Positions 1 through 8,922 of a stretch of 35,065 nucleotides of DNA are shown piece by piece. Within the stretch, counting starts at the first letter, position 1; each line of letters begins with the position of its first letter. The notes under the pieces were generated by a model. It was not told the origin of the DNA. It searched no databases and was given only the letters and a program-made list of their open reading frames with translations. The position numbers and the translations under genes are program-made. Source of the DNA: CAZUTK01 sp964623265 (lineage in GTDB: Bacteria; Electryoneota; B3-LCP); NCBI GenBank assembly GCA_964623265.1, contig CAZUTK010000025.1:1-35065 (forward strand), given 5' to 3'.

Positions 1-3000
1 TCAGATGATCCAGGAGCTCAAGACTTCGCGCCCGTTCTGATGCATTTAAAACACCGATCAAATCTCCCTTTTTCCAACATACAGCCGCCATAAATTCATA
101 TACATCAGCCGGTCTTTCCATAAAACCTGATTTCAGCTCTTCGGCCGCGGTAGAGATTCGATTCTGTTCGATAATGTCCGCGGCTCGCGTAAGGGACTGC
201 AGAGCCTCATCATCCTGACCCTTTCGAACGAATGCTCTGCCCAGGTGCAAGTGAACTCGCCAAGCGATTTCATCCAATCCGAATTCACGATATCGGGCAA
301 GGGATTGATTCAATAATTCAACGGCTTTGTTCGCATTCCCACTATTTAATTCGATCCTTCCCAGACCCAGCAAGGATCGTGCTACGATGTCCGATCGCGA
401 CTTTGACAAACCGATTTCGTACGCCTCCGATAAATACTTCTTCGCGCTGTCGCTTTGGTTGATCTGCAACAGAGCGTTGCTCAAATCCAATTTCGTCAGC
501 GCTTGGTTTTCCAGGCTTCCGGAAGCGATGTCGCTCTGCAGGGCTTGAAGAAAGCGATTCTTCGCCTTTTCTAGTTGATTCGCCGCCAGATCTATCAGTC
601 CTAGATTTTTTTCGATTTGCAAACGGCTTTTTTCGTCCCTTGCTTCCGCGGCTCCTTCCAAAGCGGATTTTCCTTTTTCTTGAGCTATGTCGTAATTCCT
701 GAGATCCAATTGGATCAGTGCTTCGATGTTATCCAGGAGATAAACATATTTTTTCTGTCCTATGCGGTCATAAGCCTCGCGGGCTTTTTGCAGTTCCTGA
801 ACGGCTTCCTGGAATTCTCCTCGTTTCCAACGTAAGCCTGCGATATATTGGTGCGTAACCGCAGTCCCCAATGAAATTGTATCTCCCAGTGCCGCCAGGG
901 CTTGCATCTGATTATCCAGCGCATTCGAGTAATCCATTATGCCTTCAAACGCAGCGCCGAGGTGCTGGAAAAACTCCACCGGTAAGGGTTGCGGCTCGCC
1001 CACCGCGCGCACGATTTCCAGCCAATCTTCACGGAACTGCTCCAGAACCGCAACAGCTTGCTCATAGTCATCCTGTGAAATGTGGAGGCGTCCCAGATAA
1101 ATGCAGGTTTCCGCAAAAGGCTGCAGCTCCTCCCAATCGCGGAAAATCTTCGCCGCTTCGCGCAATTTTATGACGGCTTGAGGGACATCGCCTTGTTTTT
1201 CCCAGAGAGTAGCGAGGATTTGATCGTCCCGCGCGGCTTGAATCTCGTCCCCGCGCTCTATCGCGAATTCTCTCGCCTGACTGCGATACCGGATGGCTGA
1301 TTCCCAATTCCCTGCGTTGTCCTCATAAACGGAAAGATTTCTGAGCCCCGCTTCCAATTCTTCTTTGTCTCCGATACGTTTGTAATATCCGTTCAGAATT
1401 CTCTGCGAAACGGCGGATTCTTCCCAGCGAGGAATCAATTTGGCAGCCTGGATTCGAAGCTGATGCAGATTGACGGTCGCTGTGGTGTCCTGAAGTTCTC
1501 GGGACATCGCCAGCGCCCGATCGTAATATCGCAACGCCCAATCTCCGTCGCCTCGCTGCAGATTGTAATTCCCCTTCAACACTGTGCGCTGGAAGTTCTT
1601 AGTCGCATATTCCCGTTTTTGACTCGGGCTCAAGCCGCCATTGCCGTAATAGCGGATCCTGTCAAGCCGCGATGGTGCGATGCCATATCTTTGCAGCGCC
1701 GTCTTCGCTTCGTTGCACGCAATGCCCGGCGAAGTGTCGCTCTTTTCGCGGAGAAAAGTCTGAGTGAAAATATCCAGTTCCGTTTGAGAAATATCATCCG
1801 GCAGGAAGATTACGCTGGAGAAACCCGCGAAGAACCCCATTCTGCTGTACAGGCTTTCATCCTCGGAACAGCCGATCAAGATCAAAGCCTCTCCGGAGCA
1901 ATCGAGTCCGAACAATTCTCTGCCGGTCCAACGCTTGCCGGAAGAATCGAAAAACACTCGATCGAGCGGATTGGTGACTGTTTCCGAGTCGAAGCGGATC
2001 AAGACTACCCCGGCATTTTCGATTTGACCTCGTTGGCCTGTTGTGCCGGCAGAAGAATCCGGCTCAAAACCGACGGGCGGGATCGTGCATCCGATGCAGA
2101 TGTTTTTCCCCTTGCCCAGGGAGGACTTTTCCTGAAGATAGATCAGACTCTGCGGATCCGGCAATAGGAGGATTTCCGGAAAATGTTCATCCCACGCGGC
2201 GTCAATCGAGGTTGCTGCGTTGATTGCAGCGATTTGCCCGGTTGGTTGAACGAGGTAAAGTCTGTTATAAAGCTGCTGTACACCACCTTTGTTGTCGTCG
2301 AAAAGAAAGGATATGATCGGCGTAACGGGGATCAAACGTAGCGGGCTGATCGAGGATGAATCCACAAGTGAGATTTCCATATTGCCGATTTGGGAATCGA
2401 AATGATACGGCTTGATGTTCAGCGTGTCTTGCGTATATAGAATAAGATAGAAACGATCATTAAAATCCATTACCTGAAGCAGTGCCTCCCCAGGCTTTAA
2501 TGTCTTTCGGATTGTATCCGGCGAGACTGAAAGATTTGCGAATAACGAACTGAATTCCGCGTCATCCTGCACGACTTGACGGATCGTTTGATCGTATTCT
2601 CGACGCAGGTTTTCATATTCATTCTCCAGTGCTTGAATGGTGATAGAGTCTTCCGGTTGGTTTAATAGTGCATCCGACCATTCACGTCTGATCCGGAACA
2701 GCTCGCCGCGCAAATACGGCACCGTGCCGCCGCCGTTTCCCCAAATGAATTTTCGTCGTTCGGATCGAATGGGGATCCAGCGCGTGCGTGCGGCTTCGAC
2801 GAGGGGCAGGGAGGCGATTTTTTGCCCCCATTGCGCCGCGCGAGAGAAATCCCGCTCCCGATAGGCGGCAATAAACGCCGTACGCAGTATCTCTTCCGCT
2901 TCCAATCGGTTCGGATTATACAAACCGCCTTCTATTAAATCGTCCGGCAAATTATCGCGGAGCTCATCCGCCAGAGCAAACCATTCTTCCACTGTATATC

Positions 3001-6000
3001 TCGGGATTTTGGAAGGCATTGAAAGACCCGTTTCTGCGCTTAACAGCCGTCCGATGCGCCAGGAAACCCGCCAGAGCAGATCGTTGCGGCCCAATTGTTG
3101 AGCGGTGTTCCAGGCGGAGCTAAGTTGTTCAGCGCATGCATCCCACTCATTCTGAGCATATAGTAAATCACTAAAATCTAGGCGCAGCCGGGTGTACTCG
3201 GGGAACAATCTCTTCTTCTCTGCTTCCGCGATACCGCTGCGATATGCCCACACCGCGTCTGCTTCGAATTGCAGGCGTTTTAATTGGTACTCGACGGATG
3301 AATCAGGAAGCGAAGCAGCAGCTTTCAGGCAGAGTTTTGCGAATAATTCCTGGAATCGCACTCGTTCTATCTGAAATCCTAAGGGATCGCGTTTGAAACG
3401 CTGGATTTCAAATCTGAATTCCTCCAATAACGTGTGTAGATTCGGGATTCTGGGTTCCTTCAGCAACAGCAGATGTTCAATGAGCTCCCAATCCCAAGGA
3501 TCTTCGGACGGGCGTTCCGGATCCGGGATTCTTTGCAGATTCGCGCGCAGGTAACGTTTGGTTTGATCCGCACCCAATGTCTGTGGCATCCTGCGGACGG
3601 TCTCAGCGATTTCCTGCCATCGGCTTCGCGTCATTGCCACTTCATTATGCGAAAAGAGCTCGACCTCTTCCAACAGCGTGGTCTTCACTGAAGAATCGGG
3701 AGCGAAATCGCTCAATTCGATGCCGGCGAGATTGATCAGCGCGGATAACCTTCCGCCGCGAAATCCGTATTGGTTGCTGAGCTTCAAACTGCGCAGGAAA
3801 CTCCGCGCTGCCATATCCGTTTGATTCTCGATCCAATGGTAATAGCCGATTTCGCTCCAAAGATTGGCTTGTCCTTCCAAATCATTCTTTTGCAGAGCAA
3901 TATCAAGCCGCCTGTATGCTTGATTCATCGCTTCAAGGTATGCTTTCTTGCGAGTGTTCAATTCCTGCGAAATGGAAAAATTCAACAGCAACTCATCCGT
4001 TCGGTCGAAGCCCAGCGCTGAAGCGGGGGATCCGGTGCCCATAAATCCGAAATCCCAGATTGGAATCGGAACTCCGAAGAGATCCAAAATCAACGGATTG
4101 CGGTACGACGTCCGTCGTGATCCGTTAACGTCGGAAAGTGCCTGTAGGGCTTGTTCACTGCGCTGCGCCGCTTCCTCATCGTCTCCTAATTTCATTGCAT
4201 TGTAAGCCATATTCTGCCACCATTTGGCGCGCTGCGCCGTCAACCCTTCCCGATCCGCCAACGCAAGCGCTCTGCGATAGTATTCGTTGGACTCTTCCGC
4301 TAGACCTTGTACTTGATAGAGTTCCGCTAATCGCAGGATCACTCGCAATTCGTCTTCCGGATGCTTGCTCTGCTGAAACTTCTGCATCGCGATCTGATAG
4401 TTCTGCGCTGCGATCTCGTTCTTTCCGGTGATCGCAGCAGCTTGCCCGATCCTCTCGCGGATGACTGCCTCTTGTTCGTATGAAGTGAAAGTGCTGTCAA
4501 AGTGAATGCGCTCGAGGTAGGCATTGAGCGCGCGCGGGTAACCGAATTCCCCGAGTGCGAAATAGTTGTTGCCAAGATTCAACAGCATTTGCGCTTCGAG
4601 CCTTGGATTTTCCTGCTCGTTGTTGACCGCCAGGCCTAACTGCAGGATGTCGATGGCGCGCTCGTAGCCCTGCACCACAGGAGGAGTACCTTTGAATGTG
4701 ATCGTTTGTCCCAAGCGTTTCAAGATTCTTCCTGGGACGGCGACCAGGTCCGACCAGCGGTTCTTTTTGTGTGTATGGCGACGGTTCAATTTCTCCAGCA
4801 ATTCATAATTGTAGCCTAAGGTTAAATATCCATTCGCCAGGTCGGGGCGCAGGGAAATAGCTTTGCCGAGATAATGATTCGATTCCTGCAAGTCCGAACC
4901 GTTCTTCTCGGCGGCGTATGACAGCGCTAATCCGAGAGCATAGAGGAGTTCCGCTTGATCAGGGTGATCCGTCACCGCCTTTCGATAATCCTCAATTACA
5001 GACGCCAAATGTCCGGAGGACTGAGCCGCAGCGATTCTTCCCTGATGCAGGCGAAGATTTTCCGGATCAAGCATAAGGGCGCGGGTGAAACTCGCCAGCG
5101 CGGACTCCGAATCCCCGTTGAAGTTCTGCTGTTCCGCACGCGCGGCGAGAAAAGAAACTCGGAGCGATCGTGCCTGACGGCAATAATAGCCTTTGCGCAA
5201 TTCACCGAAATCTCGCTCGATCTCTTCCAGTTTTTCCAGAGATGCTTCGAGATTCCCCGACTCGTATTCAATCAACGCTGCTGATAAGAGGCTCTGAACG
5301 TACACTAAACGAACGAATGGAAGAGGAAATTTCTCGGAGAAATCCCGCAATCGGGCATATTCTCCCAGAGCAAGATCTAAATCTCCGGTTTGCACCAGAT
5401 AATCCGCAATGCGTTTCTGGGCGGCGGCGGTTAATGCGGGAATATCCGGATATTTGCCGATCAATTGCTGCATGCCGGCGATCGGATCCTCCCCGCTGAC
5501 TTGCAGTTCGATAATCTTTTCGATTGCCTTTTCCGTCGGCTTGGCGCGATCCGAGAAGCGCCGGATTTCTTCCAGATACGTCTGCAGTGCCTCGTCTCTG
5601 TTCTCCAATTGCAGATGGAGTGCGGCAATCCTAAGACGAGCGTCGGCGGGGTAATCTTCCGCATCGGAATACTCCTGCACGACCTCGGAATAAGAATTCA
5701 GCGCTTTTTCAAAATCTCCGAGCTTCTCCCAGGCGGCTCCCATTAGATAATGACTGCGCGCCATCGCGAGCGTCTGTTCGGAATAACTTCCTTGAAAATC
5801 ATTCAGATTCGAAATGAAAGAGGAAGGGTTGTTGATTCGGAATTCGCCGCTTTCGTCAAATTCGGCGTGATGCGTCAAAGCTATAAAATCGAGCAGCGCC
5901 TCAGCGCCGATCGCCTTCTGATCCGAATAATTCCGCAATATGCGCTTCAAAAGGGATTCCGCTTCTTCGTCTTCCCCCAGTGCCTTCAACAGACGGGTGG

Positions 6001-7162
6001 ATTCTAAGATGGATTTCGCGCCGATCCGGCGGTCATCCGAAAAGTCCCTGCGGGCGCGATCCAGAGCCTGCAGTCTTAAGAGTATGGTTGTGCGATCCGG
6101 CGGTTTTCCGATGATCTCGTTTTCCGCGCCGATCTCCATGGCGAATTGAAATGCTTCTTGTGCAGTATTGAATCGGGGAATCGGTCCTTCTGCAGAAATG
6201 CGCCAAATATCGGGGTTTCCTGTTTTGTTACTCACGTAATAGAGATTCCCGTCAGCCGCGATAAACGGATGGGTTTCGCTCGCATCACCCAAGGAAAGCT
6301 GTCGGTAGGTATATGCGGTATCTTCCGGATCGAAGCGATAAAGCACTTCACCGTTCAGAGGAGTCAACCGCTGGTCGCCGTCGCGATCCCGATTGACTAC
6401 AGCCGCAATAAACGAAATTCCATCTGGATACCAGCAGGGCATCGCCGCGGGAAAAATTCCCCGGTAAACCCATGATATTTCCGGATGGGGATCCCGTAAA
6501 TTACCGCAATCAAGGACGCAGATATCCCCACCGGAACCGTCAGGTATGACCGCGATGCACAAGATGCGGTCATCCACCGGCGCGAAGCGGGGCTGCAGGA
6601 AGCCATCAGGGGTCAGCCGTCTGCTCGTCTGCGTTCGCAGATCGAAAAGAACGATTCCGGCGCCTTCTCCTTCGCCATCCTGAAAGGCGAGGAAACGGCC
6701 GTTCTGTGAAGCAGTGGGATGCGATTGTGCACCGGGAGCCCGCAATAGAGGTTTTTGACGGTATGCCCTCGAACCTCTCAATTTGGCGGGCGCGAAACTC
6801 AGCATAAAGATATCCCCAGCGGGGTCATCCCGGTTGGAGGTGAAGTAAATCCGCTTGCCGTCCGGACTCCAGACAGGATCATACTCATCGGAAGGGGTGT
6901 TCGTGATCTGAAGAGGGGTTCCGCCTTCGGATGGACGGATCCAGAGGTCGTAGTTGCCCGCTTTGTTCGACGCAAACAGGAACCAACGACCGTCCGGCGA
7001 CAGGGATGGGGATATTTCGGAGCTTAGATCTGCGGTTAAGGGCTGCGCGATATTGAGACGAGATGGGGGAGACGATTCGGCGGGGGTGTATTCGGTTGGG
7101 GTTGCGGAGTGAACAGCGAAAACTGCGACCAACGGGATAAAAAAAATGATTTTTATGGACAT
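1..7162 (-). CDS. Giant exported PD40-propeller / TPR / CHAT-domain protein (C-terminus beyond left edge)
   Basis: I read this frame codon by codon from the ATG at 7162 to base 1 and found no stop, giving at least 2387 residues. Residues 1-20 are a signal peptide. Residues about 45-325 hold six PD40/TolB-like blades (for example SPSLSPDGRW, DPVWSPDGKR, SETHPFIAADG). TPR-type helices fill about 380-1450. Residues about 1430-1840 follow the CHAT layout: GEALLQ near 1557, a LYLVQPTG strand, ALILIGCSEDES with Cys1765, then an acidic PDD turn and closing helices. The His expected upstream of the Cys is absent, so this copy looks catalytically dead. A second TPR array covers about 1845-2330, and residues 2332-2387 are typical helices before another CHAT domain, which must lie off the window. 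CHAT domains belong to the caspase/separase clan; TPRs bind partners. The gene follows folD and a lipoprotein, 12 bases after the latter's stop. The architecture is confident; the function is unknown. Confidence 0.9.
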   Translation of the reverse strand, partial: MSIKIIFFIPLVAVFAVHSATPTEYTPAESSPPSRLNIAQPLTADLSSEISPSLSPDGRWFLFASNKAGNYDLWIRPSEGGTPLQITNTPSDEYDPVWSPDGKRIYFTSNRDDPAGDIFMLSFAPAKLRGSRAYRQKPLLRAPGAQSHPTASQNGRFLAFQDGEGEGAGIVLFDLRTQTSRRLTPDGFLQPRFAPVDDRILCIAVIPDGSGGDICVLDCGNLRDPHPEISWVYRGIFPAAMPCWYPDGISFIAAVVNRDRDGDQRLTPLNGEVLYRFDPEDTAYTYRQLSLGDASETHPFIAADGNLYYVSNKTGNPDIWRISAEGPIPRFNTAQEAFQFAMEIGAENEIIGKPPDRTTILLRLQALDRARRDFSDDRRIGAKSILESTRLLKALGEDEEAESLLKRILRNYSDQKAIGAEALLDFIALTHHAEFDESGEFRINNPSSFISNLNDFQGSYSEQTLAMARSHYLMGAAWEKLGDFEKALNSYSEVVQEYSDAEDYPADARLRIAALHLQLENRDEALQTYLEEIRRFSDRAKPTEKAIEKIIELQVSGEDPIAGMQQLIGKYPDIPALTAAAQKRIADYLVQTGDLDLALGEYARLRDFSEKFPLPFVRLVYVQSLLSAALIEYESGNLEASLEKLEEIERDFGELRKGYYCRQARSLRVSFLAARAEQQNFNGDSESALASFTRALMLDPENLRLHQGRIAAAQSSGHLASVIEDYRKAVTDHPDQAELLYALGLALSYAAEKNGSDLQESNHYLGKAISLRPDLANGYLTLGYNYELLEKLNRRHTHKKNRWSDLVAVPGRILKRLGQTITFKGTPPVVQGYERAIDILQLGLAVNNEQENPRLEAQMLLNLGNNYFALGEFGYPRALNAYLERIHFDSTFTSYEQEAVIRERIGQAAAITGKNEIAAQNYQIAMQKFQQSKHPEDELRVILRLAELYQVQGLAEESNEYYRRALALADREGLTAQRAKWWQNMAYNAMKLGDDEEAAQRSEQALQALSDVNGSRRTSYRNPLILDLFGVPIPIWDFGFMGTGSPASALGFDRTDELLLNFSISQELNTRKKAYLEAMNQAYRRLDIALQKNDLEGQANLWSEIGYYHWIENQTDMAARSFLRSLKLSNQYGFRGGRLSALINLAGIELSDFAPDSSVKTTLLEEVELFSHNEVAMTRSRWQEIAETVRRMPQTLGADQTKRYLRANLQRIPDPERPSEDPWDWELIEHLLLLKEPRIPNLHTLLEEFRFEIQRFKRDPLGFQIERVRFQELFAKLCLKAAASLPDSSVEYQLKRLQFEADAVWAYRSGIAEAEKKRLFPEYTRLRLDFSDLLYAQNEWDACAEQLSSAWNTAQQLGRNDLLWRVSWRIGRLLSAETGLSMPSKIPRYTVEEWFALADELRDNLPDDLIEGGLYNPNRLEAEEILRTAFIAAYRERDFSRAAQWGQKIASLPLVEAARTRWIPIRSERRKFIWGNGGGTVPYLRGELFRIRREWSDALLNQPEDSITIQALENEYENLRREYDQTIRQVVQDDAEFSSLFANLSVSPDTIRKTLKPGEALLQVMDFNDRFYLILYTQDTLNIKPYHFDSQIGNMEISLVDSSSISPLRLIPVTPIISFLFDDNKGGVQQLYNRLYLVQPTGQIAAINAATSIDAAWDEHFPEILLLPDPQSLIYLQEKSSLGKGKNICIGCTIPPVGFEPDSSAGTTGQRGQIENAGVVLIRFDSETVTNPLDRVFFDSSGKRWTGRELFGLDCSGEALILIGCSEDESLYSRMGFFAGFSSVIFLPDDISQTELDIFTQTFLREKSDTSPGIACNEAKTALQRYGIAPSRLDRIRYYGNGGLSPSQKREYATKNFQRTVLKGNYNLQRGDGDWALRYYDRALAMSRELQDTTATVNLHQLRIQAAKLIPRWEESAVSQRILNGYYKRIGDKEELEAGLRNLSVYEDNAGNWESAIRYRSQAREFAIERGDEIQAARDDQILATLWEKQGDVPQAVIKLREAAKIFRDWEELQPFAETCIYLGRLHISQDDYEQAVAVLEQFREDWLEIVRAVGEPQPLPVEFFQHLGAAFEGIMDYSNALDNQMQALAALGDTISLGTAVTHQYIAGLRWKRGEFQEAVQELQKAREAYDRIGQKKYVYLLDNIEALIQLDLRNYDIAQEKGKSALEGAAEARDEKSRLQIEKNLGLIDLAANQLEKAKNRFLQALQSDIASGSLENQALTKLDLSNALLQINQSDSAKKYLSEAYEIGLSKSRSDIVARSLLGLGRIELNSGNANKAVELLNQSLARYREFGLDEIAWRVHLHLGRAFVRKGQDDEALQSLTRAADIIEQNRISTAAEELKSGFMERPADVYEFMAAVCWKKGDLIGVLNASERARSLELLDHL

Positions 7163-7174
7163 GGCGCGATCAGA

Positions 7175-7753
7175 TCATTTCTTTTTCCATTTGCCGTCGT
7201 CCGATTGTATCCAAGTGCCTTGCGGCGAAGAGTCTCGGTTCATCTGGGCGAAGACCCGCTCGACCGCTTTTCGATCCACCGGATTGACGATGGAATTAAC
7301 GTCCGCGATCCGGTCCATAATCATGCGCCGGTCGTTGTTTTCCTGCTGTACGATGCGATCCACCAGCGCGCGGTAAGATTCATCTTCGGAATAGCGCTGG
7401 GTAGGCATCAGAACCAGCAATCCTTCTAATCCTTCTCCGACAACACCATCTATTTTAAAATCCTCGATATCATCCGCATTGAATTTACGGTGGACGAAAG
7501 CCTCGAGCGCGGCTTTTCTGCCGGAGGCGATCGCAGGCCGTTCGGGGACACTGATCTTCTCTTCTTCACCGGTGGCGGACCGGGCGGATGTGATCATCCA
7601 GCTCTCCTCTTCGATGGTGCGGTAAGAGCCGAGGATTTGCTTTTCCAGCGCGGTGCGTTCGCTGGTGAAGGTCACTTCCGGGGTCTTAATGGTGCAACCT
7701 ATGCAGAACAGCAGAACCACGACAAGAAGGCATCGCCTGTATGATCTGTTCAT
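7175..7753 (-). CDS. DUF1318 (YdbL-like) lipoprotein
   Basis: This 192-residue protein starts with a lipoprotein signal peptide ending in a FCIGC lipobox (Cys20), so it is probably anchored in the envelope. A motif after the anchor, TALEKQILGSY, is one I associate with DUF1318 lipoproteins. The last 60 residues (ALVDRI, then a run of charged helices, then GTWIQSDDGKWKKK) resemble the YdbL/DUF1318 ending, in which residues pack behind a C-terminal GxW..dGkW motif. YdbL of enterobacteria is linked to the YdbH-YnbE outer-membrane phospholipid-transport system, but here no YdbH or YnbE homologue is visible, so I do not transfer that role. The start overlaps the folD stop by four bases (ATGA), which implies translational coupling, and the giant CHAT protein follows 12 bases after its stop. 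Confidence 0.75.
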   Translation of the reverse strand: MNRSYRRCLLVVVLLFCIGCTIKTPEVTFTSERTALEKQILGSYRTIEEESWMITSARSATGEEEKISVPERPAIASGRKAALEAFVHRKFNADDIEDFKIDGVVGEGLEGLLVLMPTQRYSEDESYRALVDRIVQQENNDRRMIMDRIADVNSIVNPVDRKAVERVFAQMNRDSSPQGTWIQSDDGKWKKK

Positions 7754-8646
7754 CGTGTAATCCCCGCGGTTCGACGGGCTGCAATTAGAGTATTCTTCAA
7801 CAGCATCGAAATGGTCATCGGGCCGACGCCTCCGGGAACCGGAGTAATCGCCGAAGCGACTTCCACCGCCGATGAAAAATGAACGTCGCCGACGAGGCGG
7901 TAGGGAGTTCCTTCAGAGGGTTGAGCGGCTTCGATTCGATTGATGCCGACGTCAATGACCACGGCGCCGGGTTTCAGCATGTCCCCTCTGACGAATTCCG
8001 GTTTTCCGATGGCGGCAATCAAGATGTCGGCTTGCCGGATGAAATTAGGCAAGTTTGGAGTTCGGGAATGACAAATAGTAACCGTGGCGTCGCCTCCCGG
8101 CATTTTCCGGGAGAGAAGCAGCGCCAGCGGCCTGCCTACGATGGAACTTCTCCCTAAAATTACGACATGCTTCCCTGCCGGATTGCATCCGCTGCGCAGC
8201 AGGATCTCCATGATGCCTGCCGGAGTGCAGGGGAGGAAAATATCCATCCCAGCCGCTAGCCTGCCGACATTGTAAGGGTGGAAGCAGTCCACGTCTTTGG
8301 CCGGATTCACGGCTTCGATCACGGCGCTTTCATCCAAGCCCGCCGGCAAGGGAAGCTGAACCAGAAAACCGTGCAGAGTGGAATCGCGATTGAACTGATC
8401 CACCCAGTGCATCAATTCATCCTGGGCAATATCGCCCGGCAGGATCTTTGTAATGGAGTGAAACCCCATCTGCTCGCAGGCTTTTCCCTTCATCTTCACG
8501 TAGGACTGCGACGCCGGGTTATCGCCAACCAGAATGAAGCCTAAACCTGGCGTAATTCCCTTTTTCTTCAATTCCGCCGTCTCTGCCGCGACTTCTTCTT
8601 TGATTTGCGCCGAAATGAGCTTCCCGTCCAGAATTTTCGCAGACAT
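7750..8646 (-). CDS. folD: Bifunctional methylenetetrahydrofolate dehydrogenase / methenyl-THF cyclohydrolase FolD
   Basis: A cytosolic enzyme of one-carbon metabolism that interconverts 5,10-methylene-THF, 5,10-methenyl-THF and 10-formyl-THF using NAD(P). The 298 residues match the normal FolD length. Visible signatures are the catalytic Tyr49-x3-Lys53 in SYVKMKGKA, the PAKDVDCFHPYNVG substrate-binding segment, the GRSSIVGRPLALLL dinucleotide-binding loop and the C-terminal PGGVGPMTISMLLKNT motif, all intact. It is the first gene of the minus-strand operon and has a good promoter about 30 bases upstream of the start. Its product feeds 10-formyl-THF to Fmt, encoded at the far end of the window, and links to the FtcD/FchA histidine-derived one-carbon branch. 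Why it leads an operon with a CHAT protein is unclear; it may be chance. Confidence 0.97.
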   Translation of the reverse strand: MSAKILDGKLISAQIKEEVAAETAELKKKGITPGLGFILVGDNPASQSYVKMKGKACEQMGFHSITKILPGDIAQDELMHWVDQFNRDSTLHGFLVQLPLPAGLDESAVIEAVNPAKDVDCFHPYNVGRLAAGMDIFLPCTPAGIMEILLRSGCNPAGKHVVILGRSSIVGRPLALLLSRKMPGGDATVTICHSRTPNLPNFIRQADILIAAIGKPEFVRGDMLKPGAVVIDVGINRIEAAQPSEGTPYRLVGDVHFSSAVEVASAITPVPGGVGPMTISMLLKNTLIAARRTAGITR

Positions 8647-8677
8647 TGTGAGTCCACCGTTGGTTATTCTTGGTCTT

Positions 8678-8705
8678 AATATAATAAGAATTCACTGGTT
8701 GTCAA
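8678..8705 (-). promoter_or_regulatory. Predicted sigma-70-type promoter of the folD operon
   Basis: On the minus strand TTGACA (8705-8700) is followed after 16 bases by TATATT (8683-8678). The -35 box is perfect and the -10 box matches five of six consensus bases. The start site would fall near 8670, leaving a short leader before the folD ATG at 8646. Seen in sequence; activity is inferred. Confidence 0.6.
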
Positions 8706-8788
8706 GCAAATTGCGCACCGTTTGATAATTCTGACGCTGATGAATGCCGGATATGAACGTCGCAGACCACGATGTGATCTGCATCAAC

Positions 8789-8831
8789 ACTTTCCACAAG
8801 AAAACTGCGGTATTATAAGAAGGTGGAAAGT
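8789..8831. promoter_or_regulatory. Inverted repeat in the divergent intergenic region
   Basis: ACTTTCCAC at 8789-8797 is repeated as its exact reverse complement GTGGAAAGT at 8823-8831 (9-base arms, 25-base spacer). A second pair, TATAAGA at 8814-8820 and TCTTATA at 8841-8847, interleaves with it. The region lies between two divergent promoters and upstream of the plus-strand -35 box, so binding of a regulator is possible. There is no T-tract, so it is not a terminator. Confidence 0.35.
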
Positions 8832-8846
8832 CTTTTGTGGTCTTAT

Positions 8847-8864
8847 AGTTCTTTTAAAAGAACT
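8847..8864. promoter_or_regulatory. Perfect 18-base palindrome abutting the -35 box (candidate operator)
   Basis: AGTTCTTTT at 8847-8855 is followed directly by its reverse complement AAAAGAACT at 8856-8864, with no mismatch and no spacer. Its last base is the first T of the TTGACA box of the plus-strand operon. This position suits a repressor or activator of the FecR/cyclase operon. No regulator gene is visible nearby. Confidence 0.5.
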
Positions 8865-8892
8865 TGACAATCCGAAGGGAATTGATTAACAT
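8864..8892 (+). promoter_or_regulatory. Predicted sigma-70-type promoter of the FecR/CHASE2 operon
   Basis: TTGACA at 8864-8869, a 17-base spacer, and TAACAT at 8887-8892. The expected start site is close to 8899, just before a small GGCT/AGCC hairpin (8899-8912) and the GAGG ribosome-binding sequence (8913-8916) of the first gene. Confidence 0.6.
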
Positions 8893-8922
8893 AAAAAAGG
8901 CTGTGAAAAGCCGAGGTTCTGC

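Noticed and set aside
1463..2167. A 234-codon open frame on the plus strand
   Set aside because: Antisense to the CHAT segment of the giant protein, which I read in one uninterrupted minus frame from 7162 to base 1.
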